Shown here in pieces: positions 41,670-49,740 of a stretch of DNA of 52,931 nucleotides. Numbering within the stretch: the stretch's first letter is position 1; every line of letters starts with the position of its first letter. The notes beneath the pieces were generated by a model. The model made no database searches. It was not told the DNA's origin and was given only the letters and a program-made list of their open reading frames with translations. Origin of the DNA: DATLFP01 sp035540955. Lineage in GTDB: Bacteria > Actinomycetota > Acidimicrobiia > Acidimicrobiales > CADCSY01. The position numbers were made by a program, and so were the translations under genes. The stretch covers positions 1-52,931 of the forward strand of contig DATLFP010000184.1 in assembly GCA_035540955.1 (NCBI GenBank), given 5' to 3'.

Positions 41670-43682
41670 ATGGCACGGCGGCCCCCCGTTCTCGTCGCGC
41701 TCCTGGCGCTCCTCGTCCCGGCTCTCGCGTCGGCCCCGGGCGTGGCGGACGCCTGGTCGCGCGGACCGATCCGCATCGCCGGCGCCGACCGGTACGAGAC
41801 CGCGGTGCGCATCTCCTCCGCGGCGTTCACCGGCGGAGCCGAAGCGGTCGTGCTGGCGAGCGGCGAGTCGTTCCCCGACGGCCTGACCGCCGGGCCCCTC
41901 GCCGCCCTCCACGACGCGCCGGTGCTGCTCACCACCCGCGACGCCCTGCCGCCGATCACCGCCCGCGAGCTGGAGCGGCTGGCACCCGAGCGGGTGTTCG
42001 TCGTCGGCGGCACCGCGGCCGTGGCCGACGAGGTGGTGGCCGAGATCCGGGCCATCGCCGGCGTCCAGCCGGCTCGCATCGCCGGCGCCACCCGCTACGA
42101 GACGGCCACGGCGGTGGCGTCGCTGTTCCCGGCCCCGGCCCCGATCGCCTTCCTCGCCAGCGGCGCCGACTTCCCCGACGCCCTCGCCGGCGGCGCAGCT
42201 GCCGCGCTCGGCGGCGCGCCGCTGCTGCTCACACCGCCGGCGCTGCTGCCCGACCCCGTGCGCGACGAGCTGGCCCGCCTGGCCCCGCCCGAGGTGCTGG
42301 TCCTCGGCGGCACGTCGGCGGTGTCGGACGCGGCCATGGCCGCCATCGGAGGGCCGGCCCGGCGCCTCGCCGGCACCGACCGCTACGCCACCGCCGCCGC
42401 CATCGCCACCGACCGGGTGGGCGATGCGACCCAGGTGATCATCGCCACCGGCAACGCCTTCCCCGACGCGCTCGCGGCGGCACCCCTGGCGCGCTCGTTT
42501 GGGGCGCCGGTGCTGCTCACCTCCGGCTGCCTGCCGTCGGGGAGCCTCGAGTTCATCCGCACCCGCGGCTGGGCCGACGTGACGGTCGTCGGCGGCACCG
42601 GCGCCGTGCCGGAGTTCGGGCTCTCGCTGCCGTGCGCGCCGGTGGGCCGGGGCGAGCTCGCGCCCGGGCTCACCCTCGACACCCACGTGTACGAGGGGCC
42701 GACCGTCGTCCACCTCGTGGGCATCACCCGCCGAGCGGGGTGGGACCTGCGCGCCACGACCGCCAGCGGCGAGCTGCTCTCGCTGCTGCACACCACCGAC
42801 ATCGCCCGGCGCCTCCAGTCGCCGGTGGCGGTGAACGGCACGTTCTTCAACATGGCCAACGGCGACCCGTCGTTCGCGCTCGCCGTCGACGGCCGCCTGC
42901 TCAAGGCGCCCGGCGCCGGCGGCACCGTGTTCGGCGTCGATCCCACCAACCCCGACGCCGCCTTCTTCGCCTCGCCCGACTTCGAGATCGCCATCGAGGA
43001 CGCCCCCGTGGCGCGCGTGAACTCGGGGGCGCCGAGCCCCGGCGAGATCGGCATGTTCACCCGCGAGCTCAATCGCACCATCGACGTGGGCTCGCCGTAC
43101 TGCCGGGCGGCGTTGGCGACGGTGGGGGGCGTCACCCTCGACGCCGCCGGCAACCCCACCCAGGAGTACCGGGTGGAGGACGTGCGCTGCGACCAGAGCG
43201 TCATCAACCCCAACGGTCGCGACGTCGTCGCCGCCCTCGAGGGCACGCCCGAGGGCGAGGTGATCGCCGGGTTCGAGGCCGGCGAGACCGTCACCTACCG
43301 GTGGCGGGTCCATCCCGGGGCCAACGGTGTGAGCGTGGTGATGGGCGGGAACCTCAACCTCGTCCACGGTGGCCAGGTGTCCTCCGACGTCACCGGCAAC
43401 CACGGCCGCGACTTCACCGAGCGGGCGCCCCGCACCGCGGTGTGCATGAAGCCCGGCGGCGCACTCGTCCTGGCGGTGGTCGACGGTCGCCAGCCGGGCT
43501 ACTCGGTGGGGTGGACGGCGACCCGGCTCGCCCAGTACCTGGCCGAGATCGGCTGCCTCGACGCGCTCAACCTCGACGGAGGGGGTTCGACGGCCCTGGC
43601 GGTCGACGGCGTCCTCGCCAACCGGCCCAGCGGCGGCAGCCAGCGGGCGGTGAGCACCGCGCTGTTCCTCTCGCCCCGCTGA
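41670..43682 (+). CDS. Cell-wall-binding repeat 2 protein with phosphodiester glycosidase domain
   Basis: The 670-residue protein has a signal peptide (about 1-28), three CWB2 repeats (about 34-125, 130-225, 230-320; each begins with RIAGADRYETA-like or RLAGTDRYATA and contains FPDALAA), then a C-terminal phosphodiester-N-acetylglucosaminidase-type (NAGPA/DUF2233) domain (about 345-670) with VNGTFFNMANG and LNLDGGGSTALAV. CWB2 units bind cell-wall polymers, and NAGPA-type domains release sugars from phosphodiesters, so a wall-anchored glycan-processing enzyme is a fair inference. TACGGT lies 6 nt before the ATG. It diverges from msrA. Confidence 0.88.
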   Translation: MARRPPVLVALLALLVPALASAPGVADAWSRGPIRIAGADRYETAVRISSAAFTGGAEAVVLASGESFPDGLTAGPLAALHDAPVLLTTRDALPPITARELERLAPERVFVVGGTAAVADEVVAEIRAIAGVQPARIAGATRYETATAVASLFPAPAPIAFLASGADFPDALAGGAAAALGGAPLLLTPPALLPDPVRDELARLAPPEVLVLGGTSAVSDAAMAAIGGPARRLAGTDRYATAAAIATDRVGDATQVIIATGNAFPDALAAAPLARSFGAPVLLTSGCLPSGSLEFIRTRGWADVTVVGGTGAVPEFGLSLPCAPVGRGELAPGLTLDTHVYEGPTVVHLVGITRRAGWDLRATTASGELLSLLHTTDIARRLQSPVAVNGTFFNMANGDPSFALAVDGRLLKAPGAGGTVFGVDPTNPDAAFFASPDFEIAIEDAPVARVNSGAPSPGEIGMFTRELNRTIDVGSPYCRAALATVGGVTLDAAGNPTQEYRVEDVRCDQSVINPNGRDVVAALEGTPEGEVIAGFEAGETVTYRWRVHPGANGVSVVMGGNLNLVHGGQVSSDVTGNHGRDFTERAPRTAVCMKPGGALVLAVVDGRQPGYSVGWTATRLAQYLAEIGCLDALNLDGGGSTALAVDGVLANRPSGGSQRAVSTALFLSPR

Positions 43683-43694
43683 GCGGGAGCGGCG

Positions 43695-44891
43695 TCAGTT
43701 GCCGTTCGTGCTCCAGTGCCACGGCTCGCCGGGAAGGTTGCGGAACCCGTAGCGGCCGGCGTTGGCGGTGAGCCAGCGGTAGGCGACGCTGCTGCTGCTC
43801 ACGGTGCGGCCCTGGTAGGTGAAGTCGACGGCGAGCCCCCGCTCGTGCATCGAGTGGCCGGGGCGGGCGGTCGGCGGGCGGCACGACGCCGCCGGCGAGC
43901 GGGCCGGGTCGGGGCAGTGGGCCTCCCGCAGCCGCTGCTGGTCGGCGGGGTCGCGGTAGCCCCAGCCGCTGAGCGGCACGCCGTCGCCGGCGGCGGCGTC
44001 GAGGAGGGCGGCGAGGTTGTCGGCGATGTCGGCGTGCACGGTGATGCCCTGCACCGTGCGCAGCGGGACGTTGCCGCGCACCGGGGCCGGGCTCGACCGG
44101 CCGGCGCCGGTGCCGGCACGGCGGGCCGCCGCCGCCCGGGCGGCGAGCGCGGCCTGCTCGGCGGCGATCTGATCGCTGAGCTGGCGGTCGCGGCTGGCGA
44201 GGAGGGCGGACTCGGCCAGGCGGGACTCGATGCGGGCGTCGAGGCGCTCGGCGAACGCGGCCTGCTCGTCGCGGGCGACGGTGACGGTCTGGAGCCGGGT
44301 CGCCACCTCGTCGCGGTGGCGGGCGACGTCGGCCGACGCCGCCTGGGCCCGCTGGCGGGCGACCATCCGATCCTCCTGGGCCTGGCGGAGGGCGTCACCG
44401 GTGTCGGTGGCGCTGCCGATGGCGAAGCCGGCCAGCGCGTTGCGGCGGGCCCACTCGCCGAGGTCGTCGCCCTCGGGGGTGAGCAGCTCGAGGCGGAGGC
44501 GCCCGCCGGTGATGAACTCCTGGACGGCCATGTCCCGCAGGGCGCCCTCGAGAAGGGCGACGCGGCCCGCTATCTCGGCCTCGGCGGCGAGGGCGGCCGC
44601 CACCTCCTCCTCGGCCCGGCGGACCTGGGCCTCGGCGTTGGCGAGGGCGCCCTCCTGGGCCACGATCTCGGCGTTCATGGCCCGCAGGGCGGCGTCGACC
44701 TGGGCGTCCTCGGCCCGGAGGACGTCGAGGGCGGCGGCCGCCTGCGCCTGCTCGCGGCGGACCCGCTCCCGCTCGGCGCGGGCGTCGCCGGCGGCCCCCG
44801 CTCCGGGGTCGGCGACGGCGACGAGGGCGGCGAGCAGCGCCACGCACAGGCCGACCAGCGCAGGCCGGCGCCGAGGGGAGCCGCCGAGCAC
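43695..44891 (-). CDS. M15-family D,D-carboxypeptidase with coiled coil
   Basis: The 398-residue product has a signal peptide, a long Ala/Glu/Arg/Gln-rich coiled coil (about 35-265), and a VanY-type M15 peptidase domain (about 275-398) with SGWGYRDPADQQRLREAHC, GHSMHERGLAVDF and PWHWS, whose His, Asp and His bind zinc. A coiled-coil plus peptidase architecture is typical of division-site hydrolases. The start GTG 44891 was preferred over a TTG 24 nt upstream because TACGGT (44898-44903) ends 6 nt before it. The gene is convergent with the CWB2 protein gene. Confidence 0.85.
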   Translation of the reverse strand: MLGGSPRRRPALVGLCVALLAALVAVADPGAGAAGDARAERERVRREQAQAAAALDVLRAEDAQVDAALRAMNAEIVAQEGALANAEAQVRRAEEEVAAALAAEAEIAGRVALLEGALRDMAVQEFITGGRLRLELLTPEGDDLGEWARRNALAGFAIGSATDTGDALRQAQEDRMVARQRAQAASADVARHRDEVATRLQTVTVARDEQAAFAERLDARIESRLAESALLASRDRQLSDQIAAEQAALAARAAAARRAGTGAGRSSPAPVRGNVPLRTVQGITVHADIADNLAALLDAAAGDGVPLSGWGYRDPADQQRLREAHCPDPARSPAASCRPPTARPGHSMHERGLAVDFTYQGRTVSSSSVAYRWLTANAGRYGFRNLPGEPWHWSTNGN

Positions 44892-44952
44892 CCCCTGACC
44901 GTAACCGGAATGCAACAGAAAGCGGTGGAGGCTCGGGGCGGCCGGCGGCGCG

Positions 44953-46419
44953 TCAGCGCGGCTCGGCCCGCACCGGCCGGCCCGGCTGCGCGTCGGGCAC
45001 GAGCTCGCCGTCGCGCACGACGAAGGTCCCGCCGACGAGCACGTGGGCGATGCCCGACGTCGGGCGCGTCGACGCGACGTAGGTCGCCTGGTCGGTCACC
45101 CGCGACGGGTCGAACACCACGAGGTCGGCGTCGGCGCCGGCCTGCACCCGCCCCTTGCGGCGCATGGCGGGGACCGACTCCTCCAGCACGGCGGCGGGCA
45201 GCAGGGTGGCCCGGCGGACCGCCTCGAGGAGCGGCGCGCCCTCCTCACGCCACAGCCGCAGGGCCCGCCCGAAGGTGCCGGCGGTGCGGGGATGGGTGAC
45301 GGCGGCCGGCGGCAGCGGCCAGGTCGTGGCGTCCATGCCGGTGGTCTCGGTCCACAGCGGCGGCATGGCGTCGCTGGCGACGATGGCGTCCGGGAAGGTG
45401 AGCGACCGCCGGAGCAGCTCGGCGTCGCCGGGCTCGGACTCGTCGAGGAACTCGACGATCACCAGCCCGCCGGGGTCGGTGGCGCGCAGCTCGCGGAGAC
45501 GGTCGTCGTCGGCGACCCGCTCGCCGGTGCGCAGGTAGGTGATCGATGTGGTGTCCCGGAACCGCTCGCGCAGCCGCTCCGGCGCGAGGAAGGCGGCGCC
45601 GATGGCCGTCGACCCCGACCCGTAGGGATAGGCCTCGGTCGTGATGCGGGCGCCCTCGGACTGGCAGCGGCCGACCAGCGCGAGCACTCGGTCGATGTGG
45701 CGGGCCGACGTGGAGTTGATGTGGCAGTAGTGCATGTGGGCGCCGGTCGTGCCGGCGGCGCGGACGACCTCTTCGGCGCCGTCGATCAGGGTGGCGGGCG
45801 CCAGCTCGACGATGTCGCGCGAGTGCGTGAACGTCGGCGCGCCGGCGGTAGCCGCGAGCTCGGCCACCGCCAGGTACTCGGACGGGTCGACGCCGGGCGT
45901 GTAGCCCACCAGCAGCCCGACGCCGATGGCACCGGCGGCGAGGTCGGTCGAGATCTGCTCGAGGAGCCGCGCCACCTCGTTCGGGCTCGCCGCCTGCTGC
46001 CACTCGCTGCCGGCGAGACCGGCGAAGACCGCGGCGGCACCCCCGTCGAGGGGAGCGCCGGCCAGCACGTGCATGCGGGCCGCCGCCCACGACGCCGAGA
46101 AGCCGTAGTTGATCGGCGAGCCCCGCTCCGCCTCCCGCTCGTAGGCGAGGGCCACCGGGGCGCGCCCGGCCTCGAGGTCGAGCGCGGTGGTGACGCCGTC
46201 GCACGCCTGGAGGCGACGGCCCGGCAACGTCTGCGCGTGGCTGTGGAGGTCGATGAAGCCGGGCGCGACGACGAGCCCGGCCACGTCGACGGTCGTGACG
46301 CCGTCGAGGCCGTCGCCGATCGCGGTGACCGAGCCGCCGTCGATCCCGACGTCGCCCACGCGGTCGAGCCCCGTCTCCGGGTCGAGCACCCGACCGCCGG
46401 ACAGCACCACCTCGTGCAC
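44953..46419 (-). CDS. D-aminoacylase-like amidohydrolase
   Basis: The 488-residue product looks like an N-acyl-D-amino-acid deacylase or related amidohydrolase: an N-terminal beta strand cap, GFIDLHSHAQTLPG with the HxH metal pair, FTHSRDIVEL, MHYCHINSTS, IVASDAMPP near residue 345, and the C-terminal ADADLVVFDPSRVTDQATY. The conserved Cys or carboxylated Lys of the family is not easily seen, so the exact class is uncertain. The GTG at 46419 has AGGAGG (46425-46430) upstream. Nearest neighbour is a peptidoglycan peptidase, but a link is only positional. Confidence 0.8.
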   Translation of the reverse strand: MHEVVLSGGRVLDPETGLDRVGDVGIDGGSVTAIGDGLDGVTTVDVAGLVVAPGFIDLHSHAQTLPGRRLQACDGVTTALDLEAGRAPVALAYEREAERGSPINYGFSASWAAARMHVLAGAPLDGGAAAVFAGLAGSEWQQAASPNEVARLLEQISTDLAAGAIGVGLLVGYTPGVDPSEYLAVAELAATAGAPTFTHSRDIVELAPATLIDGAEEVVRAAGTTGAHMHYCHINSTSARHIDRVLALVGRCQSEGARITTEAYPYGSGSTAIGAAFLAPERLRERFRDTTSITYLRTGERVADDDRLRELRATDPGGLVIVEFLDESEPGDAELLRRSLTFPDAIVASDAMPPLWTETTGMDATTWPLPPAAVTHPRTAGTFGRALRLWREEGAPLLEAVRRATLLPAAVLEESVPAMRRKGRVQAGADADLVVFDPSRVTDQATYVASTRPTSGIAHVLVGGTFVVRDGELVPDAQPGRPVRAEPR

Positions 46420-46509
46420 GAACCCCTCCTGGTCTGCCGCCCCCGCGGCGTGGGCCGTGAACCTAGGACGGCGGTGGTCGCGGCGGCGCCGCCCAGTCGG
46501 CGCCTCGCC

Positions 46510-46538
46510 TTGACAGGCTTTCCTTTCTCGATCAGTCT
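46510..46538 (+). promoter_or_regulatory. Promoter of the ArsR-SRPBCC pair
   Basis: TTGACA (46510-46515) and CAGTCT (46533-46538) are 17 bp apart, 57 nt before the GTG at 46596. The -10 starts with C like those of the two small RNAs, whereas many other boxes here are TANNNT. Confidence 0.5.
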
Positions 46539-46595
46539 TCCCTTCGTGACAGCCATCTCTGTCCTCGAGCGGGCAGGACCATCCGGGGGACCGGC

Positions 46596-47174
46596 GTGAC
46601 GGCGGCGCGCGTCGAGGTGCTCGACGACCCCGAGCAGGTCGCCGCCCTCGCCCACCCGCTGCGGGTCGCGATCCTCGACGCGCTGCGCGAGCCGGATTCG
46701 GCGGCCGGCGCGGCGCGGCGGATCGGCGAGCCGCGCCAGAAGGTCAACCATCACGTGAAGGCCCTCGTCGACGCCGGCCTGCTCCGCTCGGTCGGCGAGC
46801 GACGGAACGGCAACTTCGTCGAGCAGCTCTACGAGTCGACGGCGCGCTCGTTCATGGTGTCGTCGCGCGTCGCGAACCGCGGCGACCGTCGAGTCGAGGC
46901 GCTCCGCAGCCAGCTCCCGCTCGAGCACCTCGTCGAGCTGGGCGAGCACGTGCAGCGCGACGCCGTCGAGCTGCTCGATCGCGCCGCGTTCGAGGGCGAG
47001 GACATCCCGAGCCTGTGCGTCGAGGCCGAGGTGCGGTTCGCGGACGACGCCAGCCGTGCCGCGTTCATGCAGGAGTACCTGGCCGCACTCAAGCCGCTGC
47101 TGAAGCGGCACGGCAGCAAGCACGGCGACGCGTTCCGGGTGGCCGTCGCCGTGTACCCCGGCAGGAGGGCGTGA
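46596..47174 (+). CDS. ArsR-type winged-helix regulator
   Basis: The 192-residue product has an ArsR/HTH_20 winged helix (about 15-75: PEQVAALAHPLRVAILDALREPDSAAG in parts, recognition helix PRQKVNHHVKALVDAGLL), then an extended C-terminal domain of about 110 residues including LVELGEHVQRDAVELLDRAAF. No metal cysteines are visible, so it probably senses a small molecule through the C-terminal part. The stop overlaps the next ATG by one base. Regulator-SRPBCC pairs of this type are common and the partner is a likely target or effector. Confidence 0.85.
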   Translation: MTAARVEVLDDPEQVAALAHPLRVAILDALREPDSAAGAARRIGEPRQKVNHHVKALVDAGLLRSVGERRNGNFVEQLYESTARSFMVSSRVANRGDRRVEALRSQLPLEHLVELGEHVQRDAVELLDRAAFEGEDIPSLCVEAEVRFADDASRAAFMQEYLAALKPLLKRHGSKHGDAFRVAVAVYPGRRA

Positions 47175-47803
47175 TGGAGGGACCGGAGCGGGACGACGGG
47201 TTCGAGGTGACGTTCGTGGTCAGCACGCCGCGATCGGAGGCCTGGAGACGACTCGTCGACATCAAGCAGGACGACCGGTGGTGGATCCCGGGCGTGGAGT
47301 CGACCGCCGAAGAGCTTGCCGTCACACCGGCATCGAGCCTGCGCGTGCGCAAGGCCGAGGAACCGTGCAAGGGCACTGAGATCGTGATGACGTTCGAGGA
47401 CGCCGACACCGGGACGCGCATCACGTTCGTGCAGCACGGCTTCGGTCCGTTCTTCGGCGAGGCCCGTCCGTGGCTGGAGGCCGGGTGGTGGGCGATCCGG
47501 GCCGACCTCTTTGTCTTCTTCGAGCACGGCGTGCGACCGATGCGCCACGCCCGGCCGTGGGCGGACCTCGGTTGCGACGTCTCGGAGACGCCCGGCGGGC
47601 TCGTGGTGCGCAACGTGCGGGCGGGCGGGTTCGCCGCCGACGCCGGGCTCGTCGACGGCGACCTCGTGCTGCTGCTCGCCAACTCGCCGGTGGTCAACGT
47701 GCATGAGCTCTCGGCCGTGTCGCGGTCGCTCCTCTCGGGCGACCACGTGAGGGTGCGGTGGCTGCGGGACGGCTCGATGATGTCGGGCACCGGCACCGTG
47801 TAG
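47174..47803 (+). CDS. SRPBCC protein with C-terminal PDZ-like domain
   Basis: The 209-residue product has an N-terminal SRPBCC/AHSA1-like region (about 10-125: EVTFVVSTPRSEAWRRLVD, ITFVQHGFGP, WWAIRADLFVFFEHGV) and a C-terminal PDZ-like region (about 130-205) with GLVVRNVRAGGFAADAGLVDGDLVLLLANSPVVNVHEL. SRPBCC domains hold hydrophobic ligands; PDZ domains bind chain ends. The two together are unusual, and the ATG (SD AGGAGG at 47163-47168) is coupled to the ArsR gene. No function can be assigned. Confidence 0.75.
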   Translation: MEGPERDDGFEVTFVVSTPRSEAWRRLVDIKQDDRWWIPGVESTAEELAVTPASSLRVRKAEEPCKGTEIVMTFEDADTGTRITFVQHGFGPFFGEARPWLEAGWWAIRADLFVFFEHGVRPMRHARPWADLGCDVSETPGGLVVRNVRAGGFAADAGLVDGDLVLLLANSPVVNVHELSAVSRSLLSGDHVRVRWLRDGSMMSGTGTV

Positions 47804-47879
47804 TGACGCAGCACTCGACCGCCGAGCGCAGCCAGAGCCGGTGCTGGAGGGTGGCGTCGATCGCGGAGACGAGGTTCGG

Positions 47880-48425
47880 TCACCGTCGAGCGAGGACTGC
47901 AGCGACCCGGTTGAAGCGTGGATCATCGTCGCCGGCGATGCGTCCGACCCAGCGCAGCACCTCGGCGACGTCAACCGCGAGCCCGGTGGCGAGCATGGCG
48001 TCGATGTCGACCCAGTCCTTCGCGCGGTTGAACACCGCCTTGCATGTGATGAGGTGCTCGGGCGAGAGGATCGGGATCTCGCCATCGGCGAACGGCACGG
48101 TGCGGCGGGCCTTGGCGGCGGCATCGTGGAAGGGGTCGTAGGCGAAGAACAGGTCGATCGGCGTGGCATCCCACATGACCCGGGCTTGGCCGTCACGGTG
48201 GACGAGCTCGGCGACCACGTCGTCGACCGACGCGCCCAGGCCGATGAGCGGCTCGGCGACGTCGGGGAACCGTTCGACGGGGACGAACACGTTGAGGTCG
48301 ATGTCGATCGTGGCGCGGGGCTCGGCGTAGTAGGCGAGCGCCAGCGCCCCGCCGAACGCGTGCGGGATCGCCGCGAGCGCGCGGTCGAGCTCGACGATGC
48401 GCCGCGCGAGCGACATCGCGGTCAC
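47880..48425 (-). CDS. Nucleotidyltransferase-fold toxin-like protein
   Basis: The 181-residue product has FGGALALAYYAEPRATIDIDLNVFV (read in pieces: FGGALALAYY and RATIDIDLNVF), the minimal nucleotidyltransferase G-G...D-x-D motif near residues 24-42, then a helical part with SPEHLITCKAVFNRAKDWVDIDAML. It follows an Xre regulator with an ATGA overlap, the pattern of HTH/nucleotidyltransferase toxin-antitoxin pairs. It is distinct from the AbiE-like pair 23 kb away. Activity is inferred only. Confidence 0.7.
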   Translation of the reverse strand: MTAMSLARRIVELDRALAAIPHAFGGALALAYYAEPRATIDIDLNVFVPVERFPDVAEPLIGLGASVDDVVAELVHRDGQARVMWDATPIDLFFAYDPFHDAAAKARRTVPFADGEIPILSPEHLITCKAVFNRAKDWVDIDAMLATGLAVDVAEVLRWVGRIAGDDDPRFNRVAAVLARR

Positions 48426-48751
48426 GTCGAGACGAGTCGAGGCGCGCGCAGGAAGCGGGACCGCCGCCGCTTCGGGATGGCATCCGCGAGCGAGAGGACG
48501 TCGACGAGCCGGCGGGCGTGCTCCTGCACGTCGGCGGGAGGCGCCAGGTCCGCTGCCGGCGCGGCGGCGGACACGACCAGCCGTTCACCGCTGGCCTCGA
48601 TCAGCCGGCGCAGGGTTCCGACGGTGGGATCGCGCCGGCCGTGCTCGTAGGCCGAGATGACCGGCTGCGACGTGCCCGCGCGCCAGGCCAGCTCGGCCTG
48701 GCTCAAGCCGCGCCGCCGACGCACCACCCGAAGGAGCTCACCGGGGACCAC
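48422..48751 (-). CDS. Xre-family antitoxin-like regulator
   Basis: The 109-residue product has an N-terminal Xre helix-turn-helix (about 5-60: LLRVVRRRRGLSQAELAWRAGTSQPVISAYEHGRRDPT in parts, helix SQPVISAYEHG) and a basic C-terminus. TATACT (48759-48764) ends 7 nt before the GTG, pointing to leaderless mRNA and likely autorepression at that site. It is coupled to the nucleotidyltransferase gene by a 4-nt overlap. Confidence 0.75.
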   Translation of the reverse strand: MVPGELLRVVRRRRGLSQAELAWRAGTSQPVISAYEHGRRDPTVGTLRRLIEASGERLVVSAAAPAADLAPPADVQEHARRLVDVLSLADAIPKRRRSRFLRAPRLVST

Positions 48752-48758
48752 GGCAACG

Positions 48759-48764
48759 AGTATA
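48759..48764 (-). promoter_or_regulatory. -10 box of the Xre/nucleotidyltransferase pair
   Basis: TATACT on the minus strand, 7 nt from the start codon, within the only A/T-rich stretch of the gap. Confidence 0.45.
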
Positions 48765-48838
48765 TCGGATTGTCTATGCCACAGCCGAGGGTCGAACCGG
48801 CCCGCACGGGGTCGATCCCGTGCGCCGCACGCGCGTGC

Positions 48839-49639
48839 TCACCCGTGTCGGGCGGCGACGAGGTGGCCCTCGATCGGGATCTGCGCGGTGCCGTCGGCGG
48901 CGACGAACTCGTCGAGGACGCGGGTGGCCTCGCGGCGGAGAGCGGCGTACTCGTCGTCGGTGAGCCGCTCCCGCACGGGCGTGCCCTCCACCTCGACCGA
49001 GATGAACTCGTCGATGGAGTCGAAGCGGGCGGTGCCCATGCGGGTGCGCGTCGACAGAGCCTCGAGCCCGGCGTCTCTCGTGGTGCGGAGGAGGTCGTCG
49101 AGGTCACCGCAGGCCCAGTAGGCGCTCAGCATGGCAACGGCGTCGGGACCCGCGTGCCGTGCCGCCAGCTCGACGAGAGGCCGGTACGCAGGCTGGGCGT
49201 CGAGACTGCTCGGGACCATGACAACGACCGTTCCGTGCGGCTTGACCACGCGACCCATCTCGCGGATGGCTGCGGTTCGGTCCGGGAAGAACATCAGGGC
49301 CATCTGGCACAGCGCGACGTCGAAGGTCGCGTCGTCGAACGGGAGCGATGCGATGTCGGCCTGACGGAGCTCGACGCCCGGGCACACTTGCTCGGCGACG
49401 GTCAGCATCGCCGGGTTGAGATCGACGCCGACGACGCGGCCGTCGGGCCCGACGCGCTGGGAGGCGGTGCGGGCGACGATGCCGGTGCCGCACGCCGCGT
49501 CGAGGACCGAGTGACCCGGCGAGACGTCACCCATCTCGACGACGTGGGGTGCCCAGTCGGCGAACAGGGCGGGTACGAACTTTGCTTCGTACATCTCGGC
49601 CTGCTCGAGGGGGATCTGGAAGGTCTCGGGTGCGCTCAT
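48839..49639 (-). CDS. Class I SAM-dependent methyltransferase
   Basis: The 266-residue product has motif I VLDAACGTGIVARTA near residue 45, VVGVDLNPAMLTVAE, PFDDATFDVALCQMALMFFPD as motif IV and VVKPHGTVVVMVP. The family resembles UbiE/Coq5-like small-molecule methyltransferases. ATG 49639 is preceded by AAGGGG and gives a standard N-terminus; an upstream start would add 14 residues. A palindrome CTGGTCAGTTCTGACCAG lies about 70 nt upstream and also occurs near the luxR-type gene, so that regulator may control it. Confidence 0.85.
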   Translation of the reverse strand: MSAPETFQIPLEQAEMYEAKFVPALFADWAPHVVEMGDVSPGHSVLDAACGTGIVARTASQRVGPDGRVVGVDLNPAMLTVAEQVCPGVELRQADIASLPFDDATFDVALCQMALMFFPDRTAAIREMGRVVKPHGTVVVMVPSSLDAQPAYRPLVELAARHAGPDAVAMLSAYWACGDLDDLLRTTRDAGLEALSTRTRMGTARFDSIDEFISVEVEGTPVRERLTDDEYAALRREATRVLDEFVAADGTAQIPIEGHLVAARHG

Positions 49640-49707
49640 CGTCCCCTTGTACGCGCTGGCTCCGGGCGTTCGCATCGTCACGATCAGCCATTCGCTCCGT
49701 CGCCAAC

Positions 49708-49725
49708 CTGGTCAGTTCTGACCAG
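49708..49725. promoter_or_regulatory. Palindromic operator upstream of the methyltransferase
   Basis: CTGGTCAGTTCTGACCAG, perfect 8-bp arms with a TT centre. The related TGGTCAGAACTGATCA lies 1.6 kb away at 51349-51364. Confidence 0.6.
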
Positions 49726-49740
49726 TGGCCGGCGATGCGG

